64,000 nt of DNA from Variovorax davisae. Its GTDB lineage: Bacteria; Pseudomonadota; Gammaproteobacteria; Burkholderiales; Burkholderiaceae_C. Where the stretch lies: positions 124,001 to 188,000 of the forward strand of contig NZ_JASZYS010000012.1 in the NCBI RefSeq assembly GCF_030316845.1. Direction: 5' to 3'. Positions 51,714-61,120 of this stretch are shown in pieces (within the stretch, counting starts at the first letter, position 1; every line of letters begins with the position of its first letter). Both the position numbers and the translations under genes were made by a program. Below the pieces are notes generated by a model, which was not told where the DNA came from, searched no databases, and saw nothing but the letters and a program-made list of their open reading frames with translations.

Positions 51714-54302
51714 TCAGGCCGCCAGGGCCTCGAGCAGCTCGGTCTCGATCGCCAGCTGGGCCCGCTGGCCCTGGAGCTCGGGCCCGCTGATCAGGAAGGT
51801 GTCCTCGACCCGCTCGCCCAGGGTCGTGACCTTGGCCAGCTGCAGGTTCAGGTGGTGGCGCGCCAGCACCCGGGCGACCGAGTAAAGCAGTCCCGCGCGG
51901 TCGCTGGCCGAGATGCTGAGCAGCCAGCGCTGCGCCTTCTCGTCGGGCAGCAGGCTGATGCGCGGCTTGATCGGGAAGCTGCGCACCCGGCGCGAGACCC
52001 GGCCCTTGCTCGGCGCCGGCAGCGGGCCGGCCTCCCTGAGGGTCTTGGCCAGGCCGGTCTCGACCATGCTGATCAGGTCGCGGTAGTGCTCCGGAATGAA
52101 GGTGGTCACGACCTGGAAGGTGTCGAGCGCGAAGCCGTTGCTCGTCGTGTGGACCTTGGCGTCCAGGATGCTGAAGGACGACTGGTCGAAGTAGCCGCAG
52201 ATGCGCACGAACAGGTCGGCCTGGTCGGGCGTGTAGACCACCACCTGCAGGCCTTCGCCGACCGGCGACAGCCGGGCCCGCACGATCGGCGGCGTGTGCG
52301 GATCGATCGGCACGCCGGCATGAGGCACATGGCGCGACAGCTGCTTGGCGTGCCAGGCGATCTCGTTGGCGTCGTGGCGCATGAAGTAGCCGACGTCGAG
52401 CGTCTCCCACAGCGCCTTGTGCGCGTGCAGGGGCTCGGCGTGCAGCGCCAGCTGCACCAGCGCCTCGCGCTTGCGGGCCTCGATCTCGGCGCCGGGGTCG
52501 GGCATGCGCCCGCCCAGCACGCGCGAACTCAGCCGGTAGAGGTCCTCGAGCAGCTTGCCCTTCCAGGCGTTCCACACCCTCGGCGAAGTGCCGCGGATGT
52601 CGGCGATCGTCAGCAGGTAGAGCGCCGTGAGATAGCGCTCGTTGCCGACCCGCTTGGCGAAGGCGCCGATGACCTCGGGATCGCTCAGGTCCTGCTTCTG
52701 CGCCACCTGGCTCATCACCAGGTGCTCGGAGACCAGGAACTCGATCAGCCTGGCGTCTTCGCGCGCGATGGCGTGCTGGCGGCAGAAGCGCCGCACGTCG
52801 CGCGCGCCCAGGGTCGAATGGTCGCCGCCGCGGCCCTTGGCGATGTCGTGGAACAGTGCCGCGATGTAGAGGATCCAGGGCTTGTCCCAGCCGGCCGCGA
52901 GCTGCGAGCAGAAGGGGTACTCGTGCGCGTGCTCGGCGATGAAGAAGCGGCGCACGTTGCGCAGCACCATCAGGATGTGCTGGTCGACCGTGTAGACATG
53001 GAACAGGTCGTGCTGCATCTGGCCGACGATGCTGCGGAAGACCCGCAGGTAGCGCCCCAGCACCGAGGTCTGGTTCATCAGCCGGAGCGCGTGCGTGATG
53101 CCGCGCGGCTCCAGCAGCATCCGCATGAAGGTCGCGTGGTTGACGGGGTCGTTGCGGAACTTGCTGTCCATCACGTGGCGCGCGTTGTAGAGCGCGCGCA
53201 GCGTGCGCGCCGACAGGCCGTTGACGCCGATGGTCTTCTGGTAGAGCAGGAAGGTCTCGAGGATCGCGTGCGGGTCCTTCACGTAGAGGTCGTCGCTGGC
53301 GACCTCGATCAGCCCGCCTTTTTCGAAGAAGCGCTCGTTGATCGGCGTCGGCTCGTCGGCCTGCGGCTGCAGCTTCTCGGCGATGTTGAGCAGCAGGATC
53401 TGGTTGAGCTGCGTGACCGCCTTGGCGGCCCAGTAGTAGCGCCTCATCAGCGCCTCGCTGGCCTTGCGCTGCGACTCGCCGACATAGCCGAAGGTGGCGG
53501 CCACCGCGGTCTGCAGGTCGAACACCAACCGGTCCTCGCGCCGGTTGGCCGTGACGTGCAGGCGGGCGCGGATCAGGCTCAGCAACGCCTCGTTGCGCTT
53601 GATCTGCTGGATCTCGAAGGCGGTCGCCAGGCCGTTCCTGGCGAGGTCGTCCCAGCGGTTGCCGAAGCCCGCGGCCTTGGTCATCCACAGGATGGTCTGG
53701 AGGTCGCGCAGCCCGCCCGGGGATTCCTTGCAGTTGGGTTCGAGCGCGTAGGGCGTGTTGTCGAACTTCTGGTGGCGGTGCCGCATCTCCTGCGACTTGG
53801 CGGCGAAGAAGGCCTGCGGTTCGATGGCGGCGAAGAAGTTCTTGCGGAAGCTCGCATAGAGCTTCTTGTCGCCGATCACCAGGCGCGATTCGAGCAGCGA
53901 GGTCTGGACCGTGACGTCCTTGGCCGCTTCGTCCAGGCATTCGGAGACCGTGCGCACGCTGGAGCCGATCTCGAGCCCCGCGTCCCAGCACTGGCCGATG
54001 AAGGCCTCGATGCGTGCCGGCTCGACCCCGCTGTCCTCGCCCTCGGGCAGCAGCAGCAGCACGTCGACGTCGGAGTAGGGGAACAGCTCGCCGCGCCCGA
54101 AGCCGCCCACCGCCACCAGCGCCAGCCGCTGGCCGAAGTCGGCATCGGCCCACAGCGCGCCGAGCGTTTCGTCGGCCAGCGCCGCCAGCTGGCGCAGCAC
54201 GGTGTGCACGCTGCGCGTGGGCGCCCGCGCGCTGCGCAACTGGTCGAACAGCGCCAGCTTGTGCGTGCGATAGGCGTCGCGCAGCGAGGCGATGTCGACC
54301 AT
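51714..54302 (-). CDS. glnD: [Protein-PII] uridylyltransferase / uridylyl-removing enzyme
   Basis: Starting at ATG 54302 gives 862 residues. The nucleotidyltransferase motif GGFGRGELFPYSDVD is at residues 66-80; the HD hydrolase motif FHDIAKGRGGDHS is near residue 480; two ACT domains that sense glutamine occupy the C-terminal 190 residues (LQVVVYTPDQADLFVRICG and LLSISASDRAGLLYSVARV). GlnD modifies and demodifies PII proteins and so sets nitrogen status. The frame is open further upstream, but that part is antisense-like sequence of map. Confidence 0.95.
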   Translation of the reverse strand: MVDIASLRDAYRTHKLALFDQLRSARAPTRSVHTVLRQLAALADETLGALWADADFGQRLALVAVGGFGRGELFPYSDVDVLLLLPEGEDSGVEPARIEAFIGQCWDAGLEIGSSVRTVSECLDEAAKDVTVQTSLLESRLVIGDKKLYASFRKNFFAAIEPQAFFAAKSQEMRHRHQKFDNTPYALEPNCKESPGGLRDLQTILWMTKAAGFGNRWDDLARNGLATAFEIQQIKRNEALLSLIRARLHVTANRREDRLVFDLQTAVAATFGYVGESQRKASEALMRRYYWAAKAVTQLNQILLLNIAEKLQPQADEPTPINERFFEKGGLIEVASDDLYVKDPHAILETFLLYQKTIGVNGLSARTLRALYNARHVMDSKFRNDPVNHATFMRMLLEPRGITHALRLMNQTSVLGRYLRVFRSIVGQMQHDLFHVYTVDQHILMVLRNVRRFFIAEHAHEYPFCSQLAAGWDKPWILYIAALFHDIAKGRGGDHSTLGARDVRRFCRQHAIAREDARLIEFLVSEHLVMSQVAQKQDLSDPEVIGAFAKRVGNERYLTALYLLTIADIRGTSPRVWNAWKGKLLEDLYRLSSRVLGGRMPDPGAEIEARKREALVQLALHAEPLHAHKALWETLDVGYFMRHDANEIAWHAKQLSRHVPHAGVPIDPHTPPIVRARLSPVGEGLQVVVYTPDQADLFVRICGYFDQSSFSILDAKVHTTSNGFALDTFQVVTTFIPEHYRDLISMVETGLAKTLREAGPLPAPSKGRVSRRVRSFPIKPRISLLPDEKAQRWLLSISASDRAGLLYSVARVLARHHLNLQLAKVTTLGERVEDTFLISGPELQGQRAQLAIETELLEALAA

Positions 54303-54328
54303 GGGCGCCAGGAGCAGCCGGCGCGGGC

Positions 54329-55153
54329 TCAAGCCGCGGCGCTGACGAAGGCCGGCACGGGCGGGCTGCCGGCCGACAGCGTCAGCACCTCGTAGCCGGT
54401 CTCGGTGACCAGCACCGTGTGCTCCCACTGCGCCGACAGCGAGTGGTCGCGGGTGACGATGGTCCAGCCGTCGTACTGCCCCCCCTTGGCGTCTTCCTTG
54501 ATCTCGCGCTTGCCGGCGTTGATCATCGGCTCGATCGTGAAGGTCATGCCCGGCTTGAGCTCCTCGAGCGTGCCCGGCCGGCCGTAGTGCAGCACCTGCG
54601 GCTCCTCGTGGAAGCCGCGGCCGATGCCGTGGCCGCAGAATTCGCGCACCACCGAGAAGCCGTTGCTCTCGGCGAAGCGCTGGATGGCGAAGCCGATGTC
54701 GCCCAGGTGGGCGCCGGGCTTGACCTTGACGATGCCGTGCCACATGGCGTCATAGGTGAAGGCGCACAGCCGCTTGGCCGCGATCGAGGCGTCGCCGACG
54801 ACGAACATCCGGCTGGTGTCGCCGTGCCAGCCGTCCTTGATGACCGTGATGTCGCAATTGATGATGTCGCCCTTCTTGAGCGGCTTGTCGTTCGGGATGC
54901 CGTGGCAGACCACGTGGTTGACCGAGGTGCAGATCGACTTGGGGTAGGGCGTGCTGCTGGCGCCCATGTAGTTCAGGGGCGCCGGAATGGCGCCCTGGAC
55001 CTGCGTGATGTAGTCGTGGGCGAGCTTGTCGATCTGGTTGGTGGTCACGCCGGGGACGATGTGGGGGGTGATGTAGTCCAGCACCTCGGAGGCGAGGCGG
55101 CACGCCACGCGCATGCCGGCCACGCCCTCGGCGTCTTTGTAGGTAATGCTCAT
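54329..55153 (-). CDS. map: Methionine aminopeptidase type I
   Basis: The 274-residue enzyme has the metal ligands in INCDITVI (Asp101) and HGDTS (Asp112), CGHGIGRGFHEEP, TIEPMI and the final WEHTVLVTE. It removes the initiator methionine after Def action. A GATAAT box ends seven bases upstream of the ATG, so the message may be leaderless. It is followed by glnD 26 bases downstream and is divergent from purL. Confidence 0.95.
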   Translation of the reverse strand: MSITYKDAEGVAGMRVACRLASEVLDYITPHIVPGVTTNQIDKLAHDYITQVQGAIPAPLNYMGASSTPYPKSICTSVNHVVCHGIPNDKPLKKGDIINCDITVIKDGWHGDTSRMFVVGDASIAAKRLCAFTYDAMWHGIVKVKPGAHLGDIGFAIQRFAESNGFSVVREFCGHGIGRGFHEEPQVLHYGRPGTLEELKPGMTFTIEPMINAGKREIKEDAKGGQYDGWTIVTRDHSLSAQWEHTVLVTETGYEVLTLSAGSPPVPAFVSAAA

Positions 55154-55200
55154 GGCCGGAATTATCCCATCCGAGCCGTTAAAATTCAGGGTTAGCGCGG

Positions 55201-58200
55201 ATGGCCCCAGTCAGCGGCCGCCGCCTCATTCTCATGAATCCCAACGCGGCCCCTGCGGCCGACCCGAACGTGACGCTGCCCGTGAACCCGTCTTCCCTCC
55301 GTGCTGTCCATGCCGCCCCCGTGGTGAGCTTCTTCGAGGGCGGCAGCGCCCTCAGCGATTTTCGGGCCCGGCAGCTGCTGCCCCGCCTGCAGGCCATCGA
55401 GCCGCGCATCGAGGGCCTGAGCGCCCGTTTCGTCCACCTGGTGGTCACCGACGACGCCCCCGGCCAGGCAGAGAAAGCGCGATTTGCCGCCCTGCTGGGC
55501 TATGGCGAACCCTTCGCGGCGCCGGCCAAGGCCGGCCCGACCGTGATCGTCACGCCGCGCCTGGGCACCGTCTCGCCCTGGGCCTCCAAGGCCACCGACA
55601 TCGCCCACAACTGCGGCCTGGCGCTGCGCCGGGTCGAGCGGGTGACCGAATACCACCTGGTGCTCAAGGCGCCCCTGCTGGGCAAGGCGCCGGTGCTCGA
55701 AGGCGACAAGCTGGCCGCGGTGGCCGACCTGCTGCACGACCGCATGACCGAATCGGTGCTGGCCCGGATCGAGCAGGCGGCCGAGCTGTTCGCCGAACTG
55801 CCGCCGCAGCCGATGGCGCAGGTCGACGTCCAGGGCGGCGGCCGGGCGGCGCTGGTCGAGGCCAACAGCCGCTTCGGCCTGGCCCTGGCCGAAGACGAGA
55901 TCGACTACTTGGTCGATGCCTTCACCCGCCTGGGCCGCAACCCGAGCGACGTCGAACTGATGATGTTCGCCCAGGCCAACAGCGAGCACTGCCGCCACAA
56001 GATCTTCAACGCCGACTTCGTGATCGACGGCGCGGCCCAGCCGCAAAGCCTGTTCTCGATGATCCGCAACACCGAGCGCCTGAGCCCCCAGCACACGGTG
56101 ATCGCCTATGCCGACAACGCCTCGGTCATGGAGGGCACGCAGATCGAGCGCTTCGTGGCGGCCTCCGAGTCGGGCGGCTATCGCAAGCAGGAGGCACTCA
56201 GCCACGTGCTCATGAAGGTCGAGACCCACAACCATCCGACCGCGATCTCGCCGTTTCCGGGTGCTTCCACCGGCGCCGGCGGCGAAATCCGGGACGAGGG
56301 CGCCACCGGCCGTGGCTCCAAGCCGAAGGCCGGCCTGACCGGCTTCACCGTCTCGAAGCTCTGGCCCGCCGCGGGCAGCTACGGCAAGCCTGGCCATATC
56401 GCCAGCCCGCTGCAGATCATGACCGAAGGCCCGCTGGGCGGCGCCGCCTTCAACAACGAGTTCGGCCGGCCCAACCTGCTGGGCTACTTCCGCGAATACG
56501 AACAGGCCATCGAGAGCGACCGCGACACGGTGCAGCGCGGCTACCACAAGCCGATCATGATCGCCGGCGGCTTGGGCAGCATCGATGCCGGCCAGACCCA
56601 GAAGATCCCATTCCCGGCCGGCGCCTTGCTGATCCAGCTCGGCGGGCCGGGCATGCGCATCGGCATGGGCGGCAGTGCCGCCAGCTCGATGGCGACCGGC
56701 GCCAATGCGGCCGAACTCGACTTCGACTCGGTCCAGCGCGGCAATCCGGAAATCGAGCGCCGGGCGCAGGAGGTCATCAACCATTGCTGGCAGCAGGGCG
56801 ACGCCAACCCGATCCTGGCAATCCATGACGTCGGCGCCGGGGGCTTGAGCAATGCCTTCCCCGAGCTGACCAACGACGCCGGCCGCGGCGCGCGCTTCGA
56901 CCTGCGGGCGGTGCCGCTCGAGGAGTCGGGCATGGCGCCGAAGGAGATCTGGTGCAACGAGAGCCAGGAGCGCTACGTGCTGGCGATCGCGCCGGAGTCG
57001 CTCGAACAGTTCCGCGCCTTCTGCGAACGCGAGCGCTGCCCGTTCTCGGTCGTCGGCGTGGCGACCGAAGAGCGCCAGCTGCTGGTGGCCGACGAGGGCG
57101 CCGAAGCCCAGCCGGTCGACATGCCGATGGACGTGCTGCTGGGCAAGCCGCCGAAGATGCTGCGCGACGTCCAGACCGTGGCGCGCCGCTTCAAGCCGCT
57201 CGACCTCACGGGCGTCGACCTGCAGAAGGCGGCCATCGACGTGCTGGCGCACCCGACCGTGGCCTCGAAGCGCTTCCTGATCACCATCGGCGACCGCACC
57301 GTGGGCGGCCTGAGCCACCGCGACCAGATGGTCGGCCCGTGGCAGGTGCCGGTGGCCGACTGCGCCGTCACGCTGGCCGACTACCGCGGCTTCGCGGGCG
57401 AGGCGATGAGCATGGGCGAACGCACGCCGCTGGCCGCGCTCGACGCCCCGGCCTCGGGTCGGATGGCGGTGGCCGAGGCGATCACCAACCTGCTGGCGGC
57501 GCCGATCGAGCTGTCGCGGGTCAAGCTGTCGGCCAACTGGATGGCCGCCTGCGGCGAAGCAGGCGAGGATGCGGCGCTGTACGAGACCGTCAAGGCCGTC
57601 GGGCTCGAGCTCTGCCCGGCGCTCGGCATCTCGATCCCGGTGGGCAAGGATTCGCTGTCGATGCGCACCCAGTGGCAGGACGGCGGCGAGGCGAAGAAGG
57701 TCACGTCCCCGGTGAGCCTGATCGTCACCGCCTTCGCGACGCTGGCCGACGTCCGCGGCACGCTGACGCCGCAGCTCGACGCCGATGAGCCCGACAGCAC
57801 GCTGGTGCTGGTCGACCTGGGCCGCGGCCGGCTGCGCATGGCCGGCAGCATTCTGGCGCAGACGCTGGGGCAGAGTGGCGACACCGTGCCCGACCTCGAC
57901 GATCCGCAGGACCTCGTGAAACTGGTGGCCGCGGTCAACGCGCTGCGCGCCGAGGGCAAGATCCTCGCGCTGCACGACCGCAGCGACGGCGGCCTGTTCG
58001 CCGCCGCCTGCGAGATGGCCTTTGCCGGCCATGTCGGCGTCGCGCTCAACGTCGACCTGCTGGTCACCGAAGGCGACGGCATCAGCGACAGCCGGGCCGA
58101 GTACGGCGACGCCAAGAACTGGGCCGGACAGGTCAGCGCGCGGCGCGAAGAGCTCACGCTGAAGGCGCTCTTCAACGAAGAACTCGGCCTGCTGATGCAG

Positions 58201-59307
58201 GTGCGCACCGCCGAGCGCAACGAGGTCATGCAGACCCTGCGCGCGCACGGCCTCAGCGCCCACAGCCATTTCGTCGGCAAGACCCGGCCTGCCAGCTCGA
58301 CCATGGACGCGGGCAAGGGCAAGGTCGAGATCTGGCGCGACGCCAAGGCGGTCTTCAGTGCCAGCCTCAGCGACCTGCACCAGGTCTGGGATTCGGTCAG
58401 CTGGAAGATCTGCCGCGAGCGCGACAACCCCGACTGCGCCGATGCCGAGCATGCCGCCGCCGGCGACCCGCAGGACCCGGGCGCCCACGTGCTGCTGGCG
58501 CCGGGCGCGACCGACGACGTGGCCGCGCCTTTCCTGAACCTGGCGCGGCCCCGGGTCGCGATCCTGCGCGAGCAGGGCGTCAACTCGCATGTCGAGATGG
58601 CCTACGCCTTCACCGAGGCCGGCTTCGAGGCCTTCGACGTCCACATGACCGACCTGCAGACGGGCCGCGCCGACCTGGCCGACTTCAAGGGCGTGGTCGC
58701 CTGCGGCGGCTTCAGTTACGGCGACACGCTGGGCGCCGGCATCGGCTGGGCCCGCAGCATCACCTTCAACCCGCGGCTGGCCGAGCAGTTCAAGGGCTTC
58801 TTCGGCCGCGCCGACACCTTCGGGCTGGGCGTGTGCAACGGCTGCCAGATGTTCGCCGAGCTGGCGGACATCATTCCGGGCGCCGAAGCGTGGCCGCGCT
58901 TCACCACCAACCAGAGCGAGCGCTTCGAGGCCCGGCTGTCGATGGTCGAGGTGCTCGAATCACCGAGCCTGTTCTTTGCCGGCCTGGCCGGCAGCCGACT
59001 GCCGATCGCGGTGGCGCACGGCGAGGGCTATGCCAACTTCAAGCACCGCGGCGACCCGGCCCGCGCGATCGCGGCGATGCGCTTCGTCGACCACCACGGC
59101 CAGCCGACCGAGCGCTATCCGTTCAACCCGAACGGCAGCGCCGGCGGCCTGACCTCGGTGACCACCCCCGATGGCCGCTTCACGGCGCTGATGCCGCATC
59201 CGGAACGCGTTTTCCGCAACATCCAGATGAGCTGGACCTCGGGCGATGCCAGCGCCCTCAGCCCGTGGATGCGGATCTGGCGCAACGCGCGCAAGTGGGT
59301 GGGCTGA
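55201..59307 (+). CDS. purL: Phosphoribosylformylglycinamidine synthase
   Basis: This very large protein (1368 residues from ATG 55201) fuses the FGAM synthase and glutaminase parts, as in E. coli (1295). Visible are SEHCRHKIFNADFVIDG, KVETHNHPTAISPFPGASTGAGGEIRDEG (ATP binding) and the C-terminal glutamine amidotransferase with FSYGDTLGAGIGWARS and the nucleophile GVCNGCQM. The enzyme makes FGAM in purine synthesis. The start is uncertain: ATG 55234 and GTG 55282 are in frame, and the conserved start FFEGGSALSDFRARQLL lies some 40 residues in. A TAAAAT box lies at 55180-55185. Confidence 0.95.
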   Translation: MAPVSGRRLILMNPNAAPAADPNVTLPVNPSSLRAVHAAPVVSFFEGGSALSDFRARQLLPRLQAIEPRIEGLSARFVHLVVTDDAPGQAEKARFAALLGYGEPFAAPAKAGPTVIVTPRLGTVSPWASKATDIAHNCGLALRRVERVTEYHLVLKAPLLGKAPVLEGDKLAAVADLLHDRMTESVLARIEQAAELFAELPPQPMAQVDVQGGGRAALVEANSRFGLALAEDEIDYLVDAFTRLGRNPSDVELMMFAQANSEHCRHKIFNADFVIDGAAQPQSLFSMIRNTERLSPQHTVIAYADNASVMEGTQIERFVAASESGGYRKQEALSHVLMKVETHNHPTAISPFPGASTGAGGEIRDEGATGRGSKPKAGLTGFTVSKLWPAAGSYGKPGHIASPLQIMTEGPLGGAAFNNEFGRPNLLGYFREYEQAIESDRDTVQRGYHKPIMIAGGLGSIDAGQTQKIPFPAGALLIQLGGPGMRIGMGGSAASSMATGANAAELDFDSVQRGNPEIERRAQEVINHCWQQGDANPILAIHDVGAGGLSNAFPELTNDAGRGARFDLRAVPLEESGMAPKEIWCNESQERYVLAIAPESLEQFRAFCERERCPFSVVGVATEERQLLVADEGAEAQPVDMPMDVLLGKPPKMLRDVQTVARRFKPLDLTGVDLQKAAIDVLAHPTVASKRFLITIGDRTVGGLSHRDQMVGPWQVPVADCAVTLADYRGFAGEAMSMGERTPLAALDAPASGRMAVAEAITNLLAAPIELSRVKLSANWMAACGEAGEDAALYETVKAVGLELCPALGISIPVGKDSLSMRTQWQDGGEAKKVTSPVSLIVTAFATLADVRGTLTPQLDADEPDSTLVLVDLGRGRLRMAGSILAQTLGQSGDTVPDLDDPQDLVKLVAAVNALRAEGKILALHDRSDGGLFAAACEMAFAGHVGVALNVDLLVTEGDGISDSRAEYGDAKNWAGQVSARREELTLKALFNEELGLLMQVRTAERNEVMQTLRAHGLSAHSHFVGKTRPASSTMDAGKGKVEIWRDAKAVFSASLSDLHQVWDSVSWKICRERDNPDCADAEHAAAGDPQDPGAHVLLAPGATDDVAAPFLNLARPRVAILREQGVNSHVEMAYAFTEAGFEAFDVHMTDLQTGRADLADFKGVVACGGFSYGDTLGAGIGWARSITFNPRLAEQFKGFFGRADTFGLGVCNGCQMFAELADIIPGAEAWPRFTTNQSERFEARLSMVEVLESPSLFFAGLAGSRLPIAVAHGEGYANFKHRGDPARAIAAMRFVDHHGQPTERYPFNPNGSAGGLTSVTTPDGRFTALMPHPERVFRNIQMSWTSGDASALSPWMRIWRNARKWVG

Positions 59308-59329
59308 GCGCGGCCGCGCGCCCCTGACG

Positions 59330-59407
59330 CGCTACGACCAGACCGGCAGCACCGTGACGCCGGGCCGCGCCGACGGCACGGCCAATTTCACGCGCAACGA
59401 CGAATAG
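59330..59407 (+). pseudogene. Orphan C-terminal fragment of a fimbrial (type 1 pilin-like) protein
   Basis: Between the purL stop and the terminator, 25 codons before TAG 59407 read RYDQTGSTVTPGRADGTANF and a short degenerate tail. This has the C-terminal strand pattern of type 1 pilins (RY-x-QTG-x2-VTPG-x-A-x-GTAxF). It is 11 of 25 residues identical to the fragment at 47446 and has the same length to the stop. No start codon, signal or pilin core precedes it. Confidence 0.4.
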
Positions 59408-59416
59408 GGCGAAACG

Positions 59417-59445
59417 AAAAAGCGGCCCGCGGGCCGCTTTTCTTG
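59417..59445. terminator. Bidirectional terminator between purL and peptidylprolyl isomerase
   Basis: A perfect 16-base palindrome GCGGCCCG/CGGGCCGC (59422-59437) is flanked by AAAAA on the left and TTTTCTT on the right. It can end both the rightward purL transcript and the leftward operon that stops at 59475. Confidence 0.75.
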
Positions 59446-59474
59446 TCTGCAGACGAGGCGTCTCGCCTGCTCGC

Positions 59475-60260
59475 TTACTCGACCTTGGCCTTCGCCCGCA
59501 GGTCTTCCTGGTACTTCTGCAGCCGCTGCTGCTGCAGCTGCTGCACGACCTGCGGCTTGACCTCTTCGAGCTTCGGCAGCTGCGCCTGGCGGATGTCGTC
59601 GACGCGGATGATGTGGTAGCCGAACTGCGACTTGACCGGCGTGGCGGTCGTCTCGCCCTTCTTGAGCTTGATCATGGCCTCCGAGAATTCGGGCACGAAG
59701 CTCGCGGGCGCGGCCCAGTCGAGGTCGCCGCCGTTGGCGCCCGAGCCCGGGTCCTTGCTCTGCTTCTTGGCGATGTCCTCGAACTTGCCGCCATTCTTCA
59801 GGTCGGCCAGGATCTTGTTGGCCTGGTCCTCGGTCTCGACCAGGATGTGGCGCGCCTTGTATTCCTTGCCGCTGTTGGCGGCGACGAACTTGTCGTACTC
59901 GGCCTGGACGTCGGCATCGGTCACGGCGTTGTTCTTGCGGTAGTTGTCGAACAGCTGGCGGATCAGGATCGCCTGGCGGGCGAGTTCGAGCTGGTTCTTG
60001 TAGTCGTCGGTGGCGTCCAGGCCCTGCTTCTGGGCTTCCTGCATGAAGACCTCGCGCGCGATGACTTCCTCGCGCAGCTGGCCCTGCATCTCGGGCGTGA
60101 CCGGGCGGCCGGCGGCCGCGAGTTGCTGCGCCAGCACGTCCATGCGCGCCTTCGGCACGGCCTTGCCGTTGACGATGGCGGCGTTCTGCGCCAGGGCGGC
60201 GAACGGAATGGCGCCGACCAGGGTGGCGAGCGCGACGGCCTTGAGGATGTTTTTCTTCAT
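59475..60260 (-). CDS. Peptidylprolyl isomerase, PpiC/parvulin type, periplasmic
   Basis: The ATG at 60260 (MKKNILKAVALATLVG) gives 261 residues with a Sec signal ending AALAQ. A SurA-like N-terminal helical domain is followed by a rotamase domain from about residue 130 (YKARHILVETEDQANKILADL, ending FGYHIIRVDDIR). It helps fold exported proteins. Upstream of the start the coding strand is C-rich (CCCCCTCCCCC) without a Shine-Dalgarno site. It is the last gene of a five-gene operon. Confidence 0.9.
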   Translation of the reverse strand: MKKNILKAVALATLVGAIPFAALAQNAAIVNGKAVPKARMDVLAQQLAAAGRPVTPEMQGQLREEVIAREVFMQEAQKQGLDATDDYKNQLELARQAILIRQLFDNYRKNNAVTDADVQAEYDKFVAANSGKEYKARHILVETEDQANKILADLKNGGKFEDIAKKQSKDPGSGANGGDLDWAAPASFVPEFSEAMIKLKKGETTATPVKSQFGYHIIRVDDIRQAQLPKLEEVKPQVVQQLQQQRLQKYQEDLRAKAKVE

Positions 60261-60279
60261 AAGGGGGAGGGGGTTGGCG

Positions 60280-60295
60280 CCGCACGACCGTGCGG
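60280..60295. promoter_or_regulatory. Hairpin in the bolA-ppi intergenic leader
   Basis: CCGCAC-GACC-GTGCGG is a perfect stem with a four-base loop, 20 bases upstream of the peptidylprolyl isomerase start and 18 bases after the bolA stop. It has no T tract, so it is more likely a leader structure or processing site than a terminator. Confidence 0.35.
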
Positions 60296-60312
60296 GTGAT
60301 GGGAACGACGCC

Positions 60313-60576
60313 CTAGAGCGTCTCGATGGCAAGCGCGTGAAGGCCCTGTGCGATGAAAAGTTGCAGCGCATCATACACAAGCCGATGGCGCGCCACGCGG
60401 GGCTTGCCGGCGAACAGCGGGGAGGCGATCCGGACCCGGAAATGGGTGCCGTAGCCCTCGGCGCCGGCGCCCGCATGCCCGGCGTGGGCGGCGCTTTCGT
60501 CGATCACCTCGAGTTCGGTCGGCTGCAGCGTTTCGCGCAGCCGGGCCTCGAGGTCCTGGGCGGTAGGGAGGCTCAT
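60313..60576 (-). CDS. bolA: BolA-family protein
   Basis: The 87-residue product is one BolA domain with the class II KH-like fold: LETLQPTELEVIDES, a histidine-rich loop, FRVRIASPLFAGKPRVARHRLVYDAL and the closing GLHALAIETL. BolA works with monothiol glutaredoxins in Fe-S trafficking and stress responses. The start overlaps yciB (ATGA). Confidence 0.9.
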   Translation of the reverse strand: MSLPTAQDLEARLRETLQPTELEVIDESAAHAGHAGAGAEGYGTHFRVRIASPLFAGKPRVARHRLVYDALQLFIAQGLHALAIETL

Positions 60577-61112
60577 GCGGCGGGCTTGTCCGATTTCAGG
60601 TGCGGCGAGATGTAGATCCCCTGCGCGACCAGGAACACGATCGGGAACACGTAGCCCCAGAGCTTGAAGTTGACCCAGGCCTCGGTCGTGAAGTAGGCCG
60701 CGACGTAGCCGTTCAGCACCGCCATGAAGAGGCAATAGGCGATCCAGGCGACGTTCAGGCGGCCCCAGATCGCCGTCGGCAGCTCCAGCTGGCCGCCCAG
60801 CAGCATCTTGAGGAAGTTCTTCTTGAAGACCCACAGCGCGACCGCCAGCGCGATCGCCATGGCGCCGTAGAGCACGGTCGGCTTCCACTTGATGAAGCGG
60901 TCGTCGTGCAGCGCCAGCGTGAGCGAGCCGAACAGCAGGATCAGCACCAGCGTGGCCTTCTGCATCGGCTGCAGCCGGCGTTCCATGAACCAGATGATCG
61001 CCATCTGCAGGGTGGTGGCGGCCATCAGCACGCCGGTCGCGGTGTAGATGTCGTAGAACTTGAAGGCGCCGAAGAACAGCAGGATCGGAAAGAAGTCGAG
61101 GATGAGTTTCAT
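60573..61112 (-). CDS. yciB: Septation protein A / intermembrane-spanning protein YciB
   Basis: The 179-residue protein begins MKLILDFFPILLFFGAFKFYDIY and has about five membrane helices and the family segment GGQLELPTAIWGRLNVAWIAYCLFMAVLNGYVA. YciB is linked to cell-envelope synthesis and septation. It follows msrB by 8 bases and overlaps bolA. Confidence 0.94.
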   Translation of the reverse strand: MKLILDFFPILLFFGAFKFYDIYTATGVLMAATTLQMAIIWFMERRLQPMQKATLVLILLFGSLTLALHDDRFIKWKPTVLYGAMAIALAVALWVFKKNFLKMLLGGQLELPTAIWGRLNVAWIAYCLFMAVLNGYVAAYFTTEAWVNFKLWGYVFPIVFLVAQGIYISPHLKSDKPAA

Positions 61113-61120
61113 GAGGGTGT

